Assembly (NCBI GenBank): GCA_965226855.1
Contig: CBDDEE010000026.1
Location: 62,001-126,000, forward strand
DNA: 64,000 bases
DNA from: JAUXJB01 sp965226855
GTDB taxonomy: Bacteria; Myxococcota_A; UBA9160; SZUA-336
Reading direction: 5' to 3'
The notes under the pieces were generated by a model. The model searched no databases, was not told the origin of the DNA, and saw only the letters and a program-made list of their open reading frames with translations. This document shows, piece after piece, positions 26,571 to 35,312 of this stretch. A program made the translations under genes and the position numbers. Position 1 is the first letter of the stretch, and each line of letters begins with the position of its first letter.

Positions 26571-27863
26571 TCACGCCTCCGCCTCTCCCGTCATCAGTAG
26601 CTTCCAGTGCCGCCACATCGCGCGCTGCGGAACCTCGTCGGTCATCTGGCCGTAGCGAGTGCCGTCCGTGTCCACCTTCTCGCGGTGTAGCCCACGCTCG
26701 AAGCGCAGCCACGGGTTGACCGTGCTCTCGAGGCCGCCACGAACACGCGTGAACATCTCGATGTCGTCCGGAACACCCCCACCCGCCGGCCCGTAAAAGC
26801 CCTCGTGGTTGCGCAGACGCGCCACGTTGATCTCGTCGGGGGCACCGGCCAGGAGAACGGGGCTGAGCCGCACCTCCGTGCGGTCGACGTGGATCGGTCG
26901 GATGGTGCGGATCTGGTTCTGCAGGACCACCAGGTTCGGGAACACGTGCATGTGTGTCCCACCGATCAGCAGGAGCTCCTCCGCGCGGCGCTCCCCGTAG
27001 CTCGCGACCATGTCCTCCCAGTAGCGCTCGCCCCAGGGAGTCGTCTTGAGGCGCTCGAGGCGCCTGCGCCCCCGGGTGCTCTGCAGGTTGTAGGTGCGGT
27101 AGTCGAGCATGCTGTGGCCGCGGCCCAGGTCGCGGGAACGCCCAAGGGAGCTTCCCTCGAACACGTCGATCTTGACGCCAGTGCGTTGCTGGATCCCGTG
27201 AAAGAAGGCCTGATGCGCGAAGTTCGGGTGGTAGCCGTCGATGGAGTTCTCCATCTGCAGCTTCCAGTTCGCGTCGTAGCCGTACTTGTTCGTGCCGGAC
27301 TGCCCGACGATCTCGCCCTGCGGCGACAGGTCACAGAAGAGATCGAGCTGCTCCCGAACCGGGGCGCCGAGGTGTTCGGCGAGCGAGCTGCCGTCCGCCG
27401 AGACGCTCGCGAACACAAAGCCCCGGTACCGATCCACGCGCGGGGGCGCGGACAGGTTCCAATCGCTCTTGTCGAGATCGGGACCGTAGCCGTCCGCGTA
27501 GGGTATGGCCTTGAGCTGACCGTCGCATGAGTAGGTCCAGCCGTGGTAGGCGCAGCGCAGTACATGCCCGCTCCCGCGCTCGCTCTGACAGAGCGTCGCG
27601 GCGCGGTGTGCGCAGCGGTTCAGGAGTACGCGGACCCGCCTGTCATCGCCGCGAATGAGAAGGACCGACTGGCGGCCGATCCACCCCTGCTTCCAGTCTC
27701 CGGGATCGGGCACCTCTGATTCGTGTCCAATGTAGACCCAGCCCTGGTAGAAGATGCGCTCGAGCTCGTCCGCGAAGATCTCGGGGTCGAGGTAGCAGTC
27801 AGCGTGAACCCGGTGCGGCTGCACCAGCTGATCGTAATCGATGGCGGTCATACGCTGACGCAC
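26571..27863 (-). CDS. Rieske aromatic ring-hydroxylating oxygenase, alpha subunit
   Basis: The 430-aa protein (ATG 27863, or 27851 at MTAIDYDQ) has a Rieske [2Fe-2S] site CAHRAATLCQ…CAYHGW (C-x-H … C-x2-H) near residues 86-110. The mononuclear iron site is ENSIDGYHPNFAHQ near 205. It inserts O2 into an organic substrate with electrons from a separate reductase; no reductase or ferredoxin is adjacent. Its neighbours (SDR, alpha/beta hydrolase) suggest a catabolic group. It is divergent from the Tyr-rich protein gene. Confidence 0.87.
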   Translation of the reverse strand: MRQRMTAIDYDQLVQPHRVHADCYLDPEIFADELERIFYQGWVYIGHESEVPDPGDWKQGWIGRQSVLLIRGDDRRVRVLLNRCAHRAATLCQSERGSGHVLRCAYHGWTYSCDGQLKAIPYADGYGPDLDKSDWNLSAPPRVDRYRGFVFASVSADGSSLAEHLGAPVREQLDLFCDLSPQGEIVGQSGTNKYGYDANWKLQMENSIDGYHPNFAHQAFFHGIQQRTGVKIDVFEGSSLGRSRDLGRGHSMLDYRTYNLQSTRGRRRLERLKTTPWGERYWEDMVASYGERRAEELLLIGGTHMHVFPNLVVLQNQIRTIRPIHVDRTEVRLSPVLLAGAPDEINVARLRNHEGFYGPAGGGVPDDIEMFTRVRGGLESTVNPWLRFERGLHREKVDTDGTRYGQMTDEVPQRAMWRHWKLLMTGEAEA

Positions 27864-27890
27864 GGTCGATACGGAGACGCTACACCCGGA

Positions 27891-27918
27891 CGAAACTCCC
27901 AGTCAATCTCGCTAGACT
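27891..27918 (+). promoter_or_regulatory. Putative promoter, CGAAAC-N16-TAGACT
   Basis: CGAAAC 27891-27896 and TAGACT 27913-27918, spacer 16 bp; the ATG of the next gene follows after 6 bp. It matches the layout at 17574-17601. A leaderless transcript is implied. Confidence 0.35.
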
Positions 27919-27924
27919 GAGGCG

Positions 27925-30249
27925 ATGTCGAGGTCCCTATTCGGATTGATCTGCGTTCTCGCCGCGGGACCCGCGTACCCGGCCGATGAGATCGTCGATT
28001 GGCCTCGCGAGCACTCCTACCTGGATGGCTCCAAACTGGTCCTCTACCAGCCTCAGATCGAGAGCTGGGAGAACTACGAGCGCCTCGAGGGACGCCTGGC
28101 GCTGGCATTCGAGCCGCCCGGAGCGGAGAAGCCGGCGCTCGGAGCGTTCGAGTTCGAGGTCGATTCGGAGACGGACCTCGAGAGCCGCCAGGTGCGGCTC
28201 ACGAACCTCCGGTTCCTGAACGGCCGCTTTCCCGCTCTGAACGCCCTGCAGTCGGAGGACCTGCGCGAGAAGGTCGCGGCCGAGTTCCCCGAGGAAGTGG
28301 TGACCGAACTCGACAGGATCCTGGCGGGGCTGGAGCACGCCAAAATCCATTCGGGGGAGGTCGACGTAAAGGAAGATCCGCCCAGGATATTCAGCAGCGA
28401 AAAGCCCGCGATCCTGGTGATCCTGGACGGTGAGCCGATCCTGAGCCCAATCAAGGGGAACGACCTGCAGTTCGCCGTCAACACGAACTGGGATCTGTTC
28501 TTCTACCCCGACGACAAGACCTACTACCTGCGTAACGAGGAGAGCTGGCTCCAGGCGTCGAGCCTCGGGGGCCCGTGGTCTCCCGGTGGGAAGCTCCCGA
28601 AGAGCTTCAAGAAGCTCTCGAAGAAGGATGAGAACTGGAAGGAGGTGCGCGAGCACGTCCCGGGCGAGAAGCTCGAGCCCGATGGCGTCCCTCGCGTCTT
28701 CGTGAGCGAGGTGCCGGCAGAGCTGATCCTGCTCGATGGCGAGCCCGAGCTCGAGTTCATCACCCCGAAGCTGCTCTGGGTCAACAACACGGAGAGCGAC
28801 CTCTTCCTGTCGAACAGCGACGGCAAGTTCTACTACCTGGTCTCCGGGCGCTGGTTCCGAGCCGAGAGTCTGGACGGCGCTTGGACGTTTTGCTCCACAG
28901 ATCTCCCCGAGGACTTCGCAGAGATCCCGGAGGACCACCCACGCGGGGATGTGCTCGCCTCGGTACCGGGCACAACGCAGGCCTACGAGGCCGTCCTTCT
29001 GGCTCACATCCCGAAGAAGGCGGAGGTCGACCGCAGCGAGGTGAAGGCGAGCGCAACGTACCAGGGCGAACCCGAGTTCGAGGAGATCGAGGGCACGTCG
29101 ATGTTCTACGCGACGAACAGTCAGAACGACGTCATCAGGGTGGGCGATCTCTACTACATGTGCTTCCAGGCGGTCTGGTTCGTCTCGGCCGGTCCAACAG
29201 GGCCGTGGGAGGTGGCCGACAGCGTTGCCGCTGAGATCTACACCATCCCCCCGAGCTCGCCCGTTTACCACACGACCTACGTCTACGTGTACAGCTCTAC
29301 CCCGACCCACGTGACCTACGGCTACACGTCGGGCTACTGGAGCGTCTATTACTCGTACGGGACCGTCGTCTACGGGACGGGTTGGTACTACCCGCCCTAC
29401 GTCTACTACGGCGCCTACTACCCCGTGTACTACCGCTATCCCTACAGTTACGGCTCTGCCGCCTACTACAACCCTTACACCGGAACGTACGGGCGGGGAG
29501 CGGTCGCGTACGGACCCTACGGCGGAGCTGGCTGGGGCGCGGCATATAACCCTACGACCGGCACGTATGCCCGAGGTGCCGCGGCCTACGGCCCGTACGG
29601 GTCGCAACGCTGGGCAGAGGCGTACAACCCGCGTACCGGAACGTACGCGCAAACGCGCCAGGGGTCGAACGCCTACGCGAATTGGGGCACGACCGGAGTC
29701 ACGCGCGGGAACGACTGGGTACGCTCCGCGCACTACTCGGATGCTCGCGGAACGGTGGGCGGGATCCGAACCTCGGAAGGGACCGGCGCGATCCGCGTCA
29801 CCGGCGAGGCGGGAAGCGGCTTCGTCGCCAAGGGACAGGACAACGTGTACGCGGGGAAAGACGGCAACGTCTACCGCCGTACCGACGAAGGCTGGCAGAA
29901 GCGCGAGGACGGCGAGTGGCAGTCGGCGGAGAGGTCGCGGGGCGACGCCGAACGCACCAGCGGGCAGCAGCGAACCTCGGACCGACAGCTGGACCGACAA
30001 CGGGATACGCAGCAGCGAGATCGGCAAGCCTTCGATCGGCGCGACTCGAATCGAGACCTCGCCAGCGTTACCCAGCCGCGCGACAGAGGCCGTGATACCT
30101 ACCGACAGCTGGACCGGGACCGCCGCGGCCGCACGGAGGGCCAGCGCCGCTCCGCCAACTACGGCTCCCGGCGCAGCAGTGCGGGGATGAGATCCGGACG
30201 CAGCGGCATGGGACGCGGAAGAGGTGGGGGACGCGGACGCCGACGCTGA
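27925..30249 (+). CDS. Exported Tyr/Gly-rich repeat protein with Arg-rich tail
   Basis: 774 aa. A signal peptide (MSRSLFGLICVLAAGPAYPA) is followed by an acidic N-terminal domain. Three copies of a ~70-residue module come next, each with a DGEPxL/GEPEF strand, a (V/A)NTxxDLF-like strand, a YYL turn and a W…GPW ending (about residues 150-225, 250-330, 370-430). A tyrosine-rich stretch follows (YVYVYSSTPTHVTYGY and on), then repeats of YNPxTGTYxRGAxAYGPYG, and a strongly basic RG/RRS tail. Proteins of this make-up are sometimes annotated as carbohydrate-binding or autotransporter-like. A cell-surface or matrix role is inferred; no enzyme motif is seen. Confidence 0.75.
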   Translation: MSRSLFGLICVLAAGPAYPADEIVDWPREHSYLDGSKLVLYQPQIESWENYERLEGRLALAFEPPGAEKPALGAFEFEVDSETDLESRQVRLTNLRFLNGRFPALNALQSEDLREKVAAEFPEEVVTELDRILAGLEHAKIHSGEVDVKEDPPRIFSSEKPAILVILDGEPILSPIKGNDLQFAVNTNWDLFFYPDDKTYYLRNEESWLQASSLGGPWSPGGKLPKSFKKLSKKDENWKEVREHVPGEKLEPDGVPRVFVSEVPAELILLDGEPELEFITPKLLWVNNTESDLFLSNSDGKFYYLVSGRWFRAESLDGAWTFCSTDLPEDFAEIPEDHPRGDVLASVPGTTQAYEAVLLAHIPKKAEVDRSEVKASATYQGEPEFEEIEGTSMFYATNSQNDVIRVGDLYYMCFQAVWFVSAGPTGPWEVADSVAAEIYTIPPSSPVYHTTYVYVYSSTPTHVTYGYTSGYWSVYYSYGTVVYGTGWYYPPYVYYGAYYPVYYRYPYSYGSAAYYNPYTGTYGRGAVAYGPYGGAGWGAAYNPTTGTYARGAAAYGPYGSQRWAEAYNPRTGTYAQTRQGSNAYANWGTTGVTRGNDWVRSAHYSDARGTVGGIRTSEGTGAIRVTGEAGSGFVAKGQDNVYAGKDGNVYRRTDEGWQKREDGEWQSAERSRGDAERTSGQQRTSDRQLDRQRDTQQRDRQAFDRRDSNRDLASVTQPRDRGRDTYRQLDRDRRGRTEGQRRSANYGSRRSSAGMRSGRSGMGRGRGGGRGRRR

Positions 30250-30977
30250 GAACGAAGCCCCACGCGCTGCCGTACTGGAGGCAGCCTTGCGGGGTTCTAG
30301 TGGCGCCAGGTGGAACAGATCAAGGCAGGGGCTCTGCAACGGGCAGCCACGGCGACCGGCGGCGAAGAGTCTCGAGCTCACGCCAGAGGAGCGGGCGAGC
30401 GGCGGCCACGGGCCGCAACTGGAACACCGTCCTGAAGCTCGGCGCCCTGGCCGAAGCCTCGACCAGATAACTCAGTCGAGTCACTTCACTGGTGGGACGT
30501 CGAGGCCCGGGTTCTGGTCGAAGAAGTTGTAGGGGCGGAGCGTCACGCTGTGCCAGCCGAGGTTGTAGACAGGCCAGTCCTCGGTGGATGGGATGTGGTG
30601 GAAGCCGAGCGTGTACCAGAGGACGATGTCTGTGTCTTGCACGTTGCGCCCGTTTTGCGTCCAAGCCGGGAGACCCCGGCCCGGCGGGGCCTGGTTCGGA
30701 AAGGCTCCGCCCGGGTAGCGCTCGTCGGGATCGTACGGGGTCACCCACAGATGGTGGGTGGCGAAGAGAGCGCGTGCCAGCGGCGGATCGGCCTCGTCGA
30801 CGAGGGGCAGCGCGTTCCCGCCCGTGCGGAGCGCGTAGCTCACGGGGTAGCCGAGCGTGTTCTGGCGATGAGGGTTGACGACCCTCCACAGCGCTGGGCG
30901 CTCGAAGCTCAGCCGGTAGCGTGCCTCGCTATCTGTGGTTGCGGGCTCCGGGCGTACGCGCCAGAGACTCCGCCTAG

Positions 30978-32248
30978 CAGGCTGCGGAGAAAGTGACTGG
31001 GTTGGGCGGGACGCCTCTGACGGGAGGCGTGCCGAGCAGGGAGAGGGATCGCCGTTCCCGGTACGAACCGGTTCGGTGTCGCACGGGTAGATCTTGCGGG
31101 ATCATGAGCTATGTCGCCTCCAACAGGTTGCGGATACGGACCAGGTTGTAGGCCGCAGCAGTGAAGGTGAAGACCCAGCCGACCCGATCCGTGCCCCGGT
31201 GCCGGGTCTTGCGCATCAAGCCCACCGTCTTCATCCAGCCAAACACCTCCTCCACCCGTTTGCGGAAGCGCTGGCTCACCTCGTAGCCCGGGTGTCCTGT
31301 GGTCCTTCGATCGATCGCGCTTCGGCGGTTCGTCGTGTTCTGTGCCACGTGCGGGGTAACGCTCCAGGCCCGAAGCGCCTGCACAAAGCTCTTGGCGTCG
31401 TAGCCCTTGTCTCCAGCCAGGGTGATCCGGCGAGCGCCCCCCAGACCCAGCACCATCTCGAGAGCCGCTTCGCGCTCCGCATACCCCGACGCCTGAGTGA
31501 GCTTCGCCGCCACCACCAGGCCGTTGCGGTTCTCCGTCACGACGTGTCCCTGATACGCGAGCCGCGCGCCCTGGCCCCTCATCCCCGCCAGTCGGGCGTC
31601 CGGATCCGTCCTCGACGCATGCGTCTGGTTGCTCCGCTTCTCGCCCCGGAAGTTGACCGTCGGGTTGCCCGGGTCGTCATCGTCCCTGCGCTTCTCGTCC
31701 TTGCGCACGAAGCTCTTCTGGCTCGCCCACGCCTCGATCAGCGTCCCGTCCACCGTGAAGTGCTCCGATGACACCAACCCCTCCGACTCCGCCTGCGCCA
31801 GCACCGCCTCGAAGAAATGCTGAGCGATCTCGCCCTTCAGCAGCCGTTCCCGATTCTTGGTGAACACCGTCGCGCTGAACACCTCATCGTCCAGCTCCAG
31901 GCCCACGAACCAGCGGTAGAGCAGGTTGTAGTCGATCTGCTCGATCAGCTGGCGCTCGCTCCGGATCGTGTACAGCACCTGCAACAGCAGCGCCCGCAAC
32001 AGCTGCTCCGGCGGGACCGACGGTCGGCCGACCCCTTTGGCGTAGATACCATCGAAGCGTCGCGACAGCTGCTCCAGCGCCGCGTCCACCAGTCGCCGGA
32101 TCGCTCGAAGCGGATGGTCCTCGGGAATCCGGGACTCCAGCGATACGTAGCTGAAGATCCCACCCTGGAGCGTCTGCGGTCCTCTCACATCTCCCCCTTG
32201 GGGCTTCCCTCAAAGGTACCCTTCGATGAGGAGTTTTTCAGCAGCCTG
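30978..32248 (-). mobile_element. IS5-type insertion sequence, copy 3 (intact)
   Basis: 1271 bp with the same terminal repeats; CTAG duplicated at 30974-30977 and 32249-32252. It disrupts the copper amine oxidase gene. The transposase is complete and identical in translation to that of copy 2. Confidence 0.93.
31109..32188 (-). CDS. IS5-type transposase (DUF772 + DDE)
   Basis: The 359-aa product has the same sequence as the copy 2 transposase. Catalytic candidates are TVDGTL, GDKGYD and KRVEEVFGW. The ATG lies ~60 bp inside the right end of the element. Confidence 0.93.
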   Translation of the reverse strand: MRGPQTLQGGIFSYVSLESRIPEDHPLRAIRRLVDAALEQLSRRFDGIYAKGVGRPSVPPEQLLRALLLQVLYTIRSERQLIEQIDYNLLYRWFVGLELDDEVFSATVFTKNRERLLKGEIAQHFFEAVLAQAESEGLVSSEHFTVDGTLIEAWASQKSFVRKDEKRRDDDDPGNPTVNFRGEKRSNQTHASRTDPDARLAGMRGQGARLAYQGHVVTENRNGLVVAAKLTQASGYAEREAALEMVLGLGGARRITLAGDKGYDAKSFVQALRAWSVTPHVAQNTTNRRSAIDRRTTGHPGYEVSQRFRKRVEEVFGWMKTVGLMRKTRHRGTDRVGWVFTFTAAAYNLVRIRNLLEAT

Positions 32249-33707
32249 CTAGGACCACCTTCTGGCTGTGGTTCGACCACGAGCGTGTCACGCACGAAGG
32301 TGTTCCGTACGCCATCGACGTCGACGTCCAGGCGGATGGAGAAGAAGTGATCGTGGTTGATGCCTGCCCGGCCCGGCGCGATCAACGGACCAAACGCGGT
32401 GTCGTCCGCTGCGGTCGGATCGGAGAGGCTCTGCGCCGTGACGCCCTTGACCGAGTCGATTCCGGTCGCCCCACCGCGGAAGGTGATGCTACCCGTCTGA
32501 TCGAGCAGCCAGTCGAACACGTAGTCGTAGTTGCCAACCGTAGCGATGTAGCGAACGATCAGCTCGAGCGCGGGACGACTCTCGCGCGCCTGCGACACGA
32601 TGTCTGCGTGGCGCCAGAGCGGCCGACCCGGCGAGCGCTCAAAGATGCATATCCTGTTGGGGAGGCGGTCCGCACCACCGCCGGAGTTCGCCATCACGGG
32701 TGACAGGTAGGTGGCCTCTGCGGGACAGTCCGAGCCGATCACGAGCTCACTCCCACTCGCTCCGAGGCCGTAGTCTCCCTCGTCCATGTAGTTGCGGAAG
32801 TACCAGCCCGTAGTCGGGTCCTGGTAGGGGACGAAGATCTCGCCCATAGAGCCCCGATAGAGCACCGAGCGGGGGCTGTCTCCCTCATCGAAGGAAACCT
32901 GGGAGATGATCGCCCCGGCACGCACGTCTCAGCGTAGGTGGAACGACCACTTCTGCCAGCGGACCACGGATCCGTCGATGCGAACGTTGCTGCCGAGGGG
33001 CGCAGATTGAACGATCGGGTTCGCCGTCCGTTGAGCCCCTATCGACTCAACGTCGATCTCGCCCACACCGGGAGGTAGCGGCAGAACACCGAGGTCTGTC
33101 ACTTCGAGGACCTCGCCGGTGTCAAGATCAACGGTCGCGAACAGGCCCTCGATCGGAGTCGCGAATACGTTCGTCCTGACGCCGCGGATGTCGAAGCAGT
33201 CGACCTTGACCAGCCGCCGGCTCCGCTCCTCGGGCTCGCCGAAGTTCCCGATACTCCGCGGCGCACAGAAGAGCTGCGAGGAGTCCGTGATGCCGCGCTT
33301 CTCGAACCCTTCCCGCATACGAGAGTCGGCGGTAGCGCTCCCAGAGGCGAGGCTGAACTCCCGCGTACCAATGCTCGGCTGCACCCCAGGCAGCTCCCGG
33401 AAGGACTCGACCCGGCCGCGACTCAGGTCGACGACAGCCGCGTAGGTTCGCTGCTTTGCCCGCATGACGACGTCGGCGGCCCTGAGAATCGGCTCCCCAG
33501 CGTTCCAGGCCAGAACCGTCGCCTTCGGCGGCTCACGCAAAGAGATCGAGGCGAAGTACGTGTCGCCATCGGCGTGTCCTGCCTTCCGCAGCAGCGAGAC
33601 CGCCCCGACGATCTCCTGCGCATCGAGTGAGTCGAGCGGATGCGTCGCCGCAGCGGACGCGAGGCCAGGAACCAGTAACGCGACGATCAGGACCAGGCTC
33701 GACACGA

Positions 33708-34052
33708 CTACTGACGCACCGCCACGTAGTCGTAGCTCCCGACGCCCTGCACCAGCACGACGCGACAGAGTCCCGTCCCCTGATTCGAGACTTCATGCGG
33801 CCGCCTCGGCGCCACCGCCAGCGAATCGCCGACCGCGAGGTGGAAAGTCTCGCCCGGCTTCGGGCTGTCGATCTGGAGCTCACCCTCCACGCAGTAGAAG
33901 GTGTCGGTGATGTTCGAGTGATAATGCCAGGGGACGCACTCTCCCTCGGCCAGGGTCAGCTCGAGAACCCGCAGATCAGGAGTCTCGGCAATGATCTTGA
34001 CTTCGCGGATGGTGTACGGCGGCGCCTGCGGTGTCGTATTCTGGGTGCTCAT
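33708..34052 (-). CDS. Cupin domain protein
   Basis: 114 aa from ATG 34052. Cupin motif 1 is PWHYHSNITDTFYCVEGE and motif 2 ends RRPHEVSNQG, giving a two-His metal pocket. Small single-domain cupins may be isomerases, dioxygenases or sensors. It is immediately followed, after 2 bp, by the amine oxidase gene, so the two form an operon. Its role could be processing of the amine-oxidase product or sensing. It is divergent from the SDR at 34078. Confidence 0.75.
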   Translation of the reverse strand: MSTQNTTPQAPPYTIREVKIIAETPDLRVLELTLAEGECVPWHYHSNITDTFYCVEGELQIDSPKPGETFHLAVGDSLAVAPRRPHEVSNQGTGLCRVVLVQGVGSYDYVAVRQ

Positions 34053-34077
34053 AGCGCAAGGATACCTCGAAACTCCT

Positions 34078-34857
34078 ATGGAACTCGAAAGCAAAGTCAG
34101 CATCATCACGGGCGCGGCGAGCGGCATCGGCGCGGCCACCGCTCGGGCCTTCGCCAAGCAGGGAGCCAGGGTCGTCGTGGCGGATCGAGACGGCGAGGGA
34201 GCCACCGCTGTCGCCAGCGAGATTGGCGGGCTCGCCGTGGCCTGCGACGTCGGGCGTGAAGCCGACATCAACCGCCTGGTTGCCCGGGCGGAGGACGAGT
34301 ACGGCTCGGTCGACGTCTTCTTCAGCAACGCGGGAATCGCTACGGGAGGGAATCCGCTCGATACCGAGCTCCCCGTCTGGCAGTACCAGTGGGAAGTCAA
34401 CCTGATGGCCCACGTGTATGCTGTGCGCGCCGTGCTCCCCTCGATGCTGGAGCGCGGCTCGGGCTACCTGCTCCACACCGCATCGATGGCCGGCATTCTC
34501 ACCTCGCAGGGCAACCTGACATACGCGGTGACCAAGCACGCGGTCGTGGGACTCGCCGAGTGGCTGTCGATCACATACCACGACCAGGGCATCCGCAGCT
34601 CTCTCCTAGCACCGCTCGGTGTCCGGACACCGATGCTTGGCGATGCGACCTCTGAGTGGGCACGCAACGCGGCCGGTCCGATCAAGGAGCCGGAGGAGGT
34701 CGCGGACATGGTGGTCGACGCCATCCTCGAGGAGCGCTTCCTGATCCTGACCGACCCAATCGCCCAGAAGTGGATGGAGTACAAGACCCTCGACCCCGAG
34801 CGATGGTTACGGGGAATGCGCCGCCTACAGGCGAAGATCGACGCGGCGCAGGGTTAG
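34078..34857 (+). CDS. SDR family oxidoreductase
   Basis: 259 aa from ATG 34078. TGAASGIGAA near residue 11, FFSNAGIATGG near 82 (Ser replaces the first Asn of NNAG), TASMAGILTS and catalytic YAVTK near 151. The C-terminus extends to a helical WMEYKTLDPERWLRGMRRL tail, typical of SDRs in terpenoid/steroid-like catabolic clusters. Substrate is unknown. It is divergent from the cupin gene, 25 bp apart. Confidence 0.82.
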   Translation: MELESKVSIITGAASGIGAATARAFAKQGARVVVADRDGEGATAVASEIGGLAVACDVGREADINRLVARAEDEYGSVDVFFSNAGIATGGNPLDTELPVWQYQWEVNLMAHVYAVRAVLPSMLERGSGYLLHTASMAGILTSQGNLTYAVTKHAVVGLAEWLSITYHDQGIRSSLLAPLGVRTPMLGDATSEWARNAAGPIKEPEEVADMVVDAILEERFLILTDPIAQKWMEYKTLDPERWLRGMRRLQAKIDAAQG

Positions 34858-34867
34858 GGGCGCTTTC

Positions 34868-35244
34868 GGGCTACTCGACCGTTTCCCCGAGCTGAAATTC
34901 GTGTCGGTGGAGAGCGGTGTCGGCTGGCTCCCTTCCTGCTGGAAGCCTGCGAGTACCAGATGAACGAGAGCGTTCCGGAAGGGGTCATGAAACTTCGCCC
35001 GACGGAGTACTTCCAGCGCCAGATCTACGCGTCTTTCTGGTTCGAAACGGATGTCGCAGAGCCGATCGAGAAGCTCGGCGAGAACAACGTGATGTTCGAG
35101 ACCGACTTCCCCCACCCTACCTGCCTGTACCGAAACCCCCGCGAGCACGTGATGAACGCGGTCTCGGATTTCGAGCCTCGGATCCAGCGGAAGATTCTCT
35201 ACGAGAACGCCGCGCGCGTCTACCAGCTGGAGCTCCCTAAGTAG
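34868..35244 (+). pseudogene. Fossil C-terminus of an Amidohydro_2 gene
   Basis: The translation resembles the end of the intact paralogue at 42027-43196: LLDRFPELKFVSVESGVGWLP, RPTEYFQRQIYASFWFE, NNVMFETDFPHPT and the terminal YENAARVYQLELPK. The first ~270 residues are missing, and one base is lost after GGCTGGCTCCC (near 34935), so the fragment is also frameshifted. It begins just after the SDR stop. Confidence 0.85.
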
Positions 35245-35312
35245 GCAGGTTGCACTCCGACTAGAGCCGTTCGTGCGAGGTGGTGGGCGTCAGAGGCATG
35301 ACAAGCCGTGTC

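Larger units (their letters stand above)
30481..33705 (-). pseudogene. Copper amine oxidase, broken by in-frame TGA and IS copy 3
   Basis: The reconstructed frame is 650 codons. The N-terminus has a signal peptide (LVLIVALLVPGLASA). The catalytic domain has the base Asp in MDEGDYGLG, the topaquinone Tyr in TVGNYDYVFDW, copper ligands HDH in NHDHFFSIRLD, and the third His in GFHHIPSTEDWPV. These enzymes oxidise primary amines to aldehydes in the periplasm. Two lesions: codon 259 is TGA (32931-32929, between WSFHLR and DVRAGAIIS, where tyramine-oxidase homologues continue), and the IS at 30978-32248 is in frame-restoring position (…EGGPRRSLWRV…). A cupin gene lies 2 bp upstream. Confidence 0.9.

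Noticed and set aside
27937..30381. An 814-codon open frame on the minus strand opposite the Tyr-rich gene
   Set aside because: Arg/Val-rich with no family features; it mirrors the codon pattern of the plus-strand gene, which has a signal peptide and repeats.
32929..32931. TGA in the amine oxidase read as selenocysteine
   Set aside because: No SECIS-like hairpin was noticed downstream, the position is not Cys in known homologues, and the gene also carries an IS.
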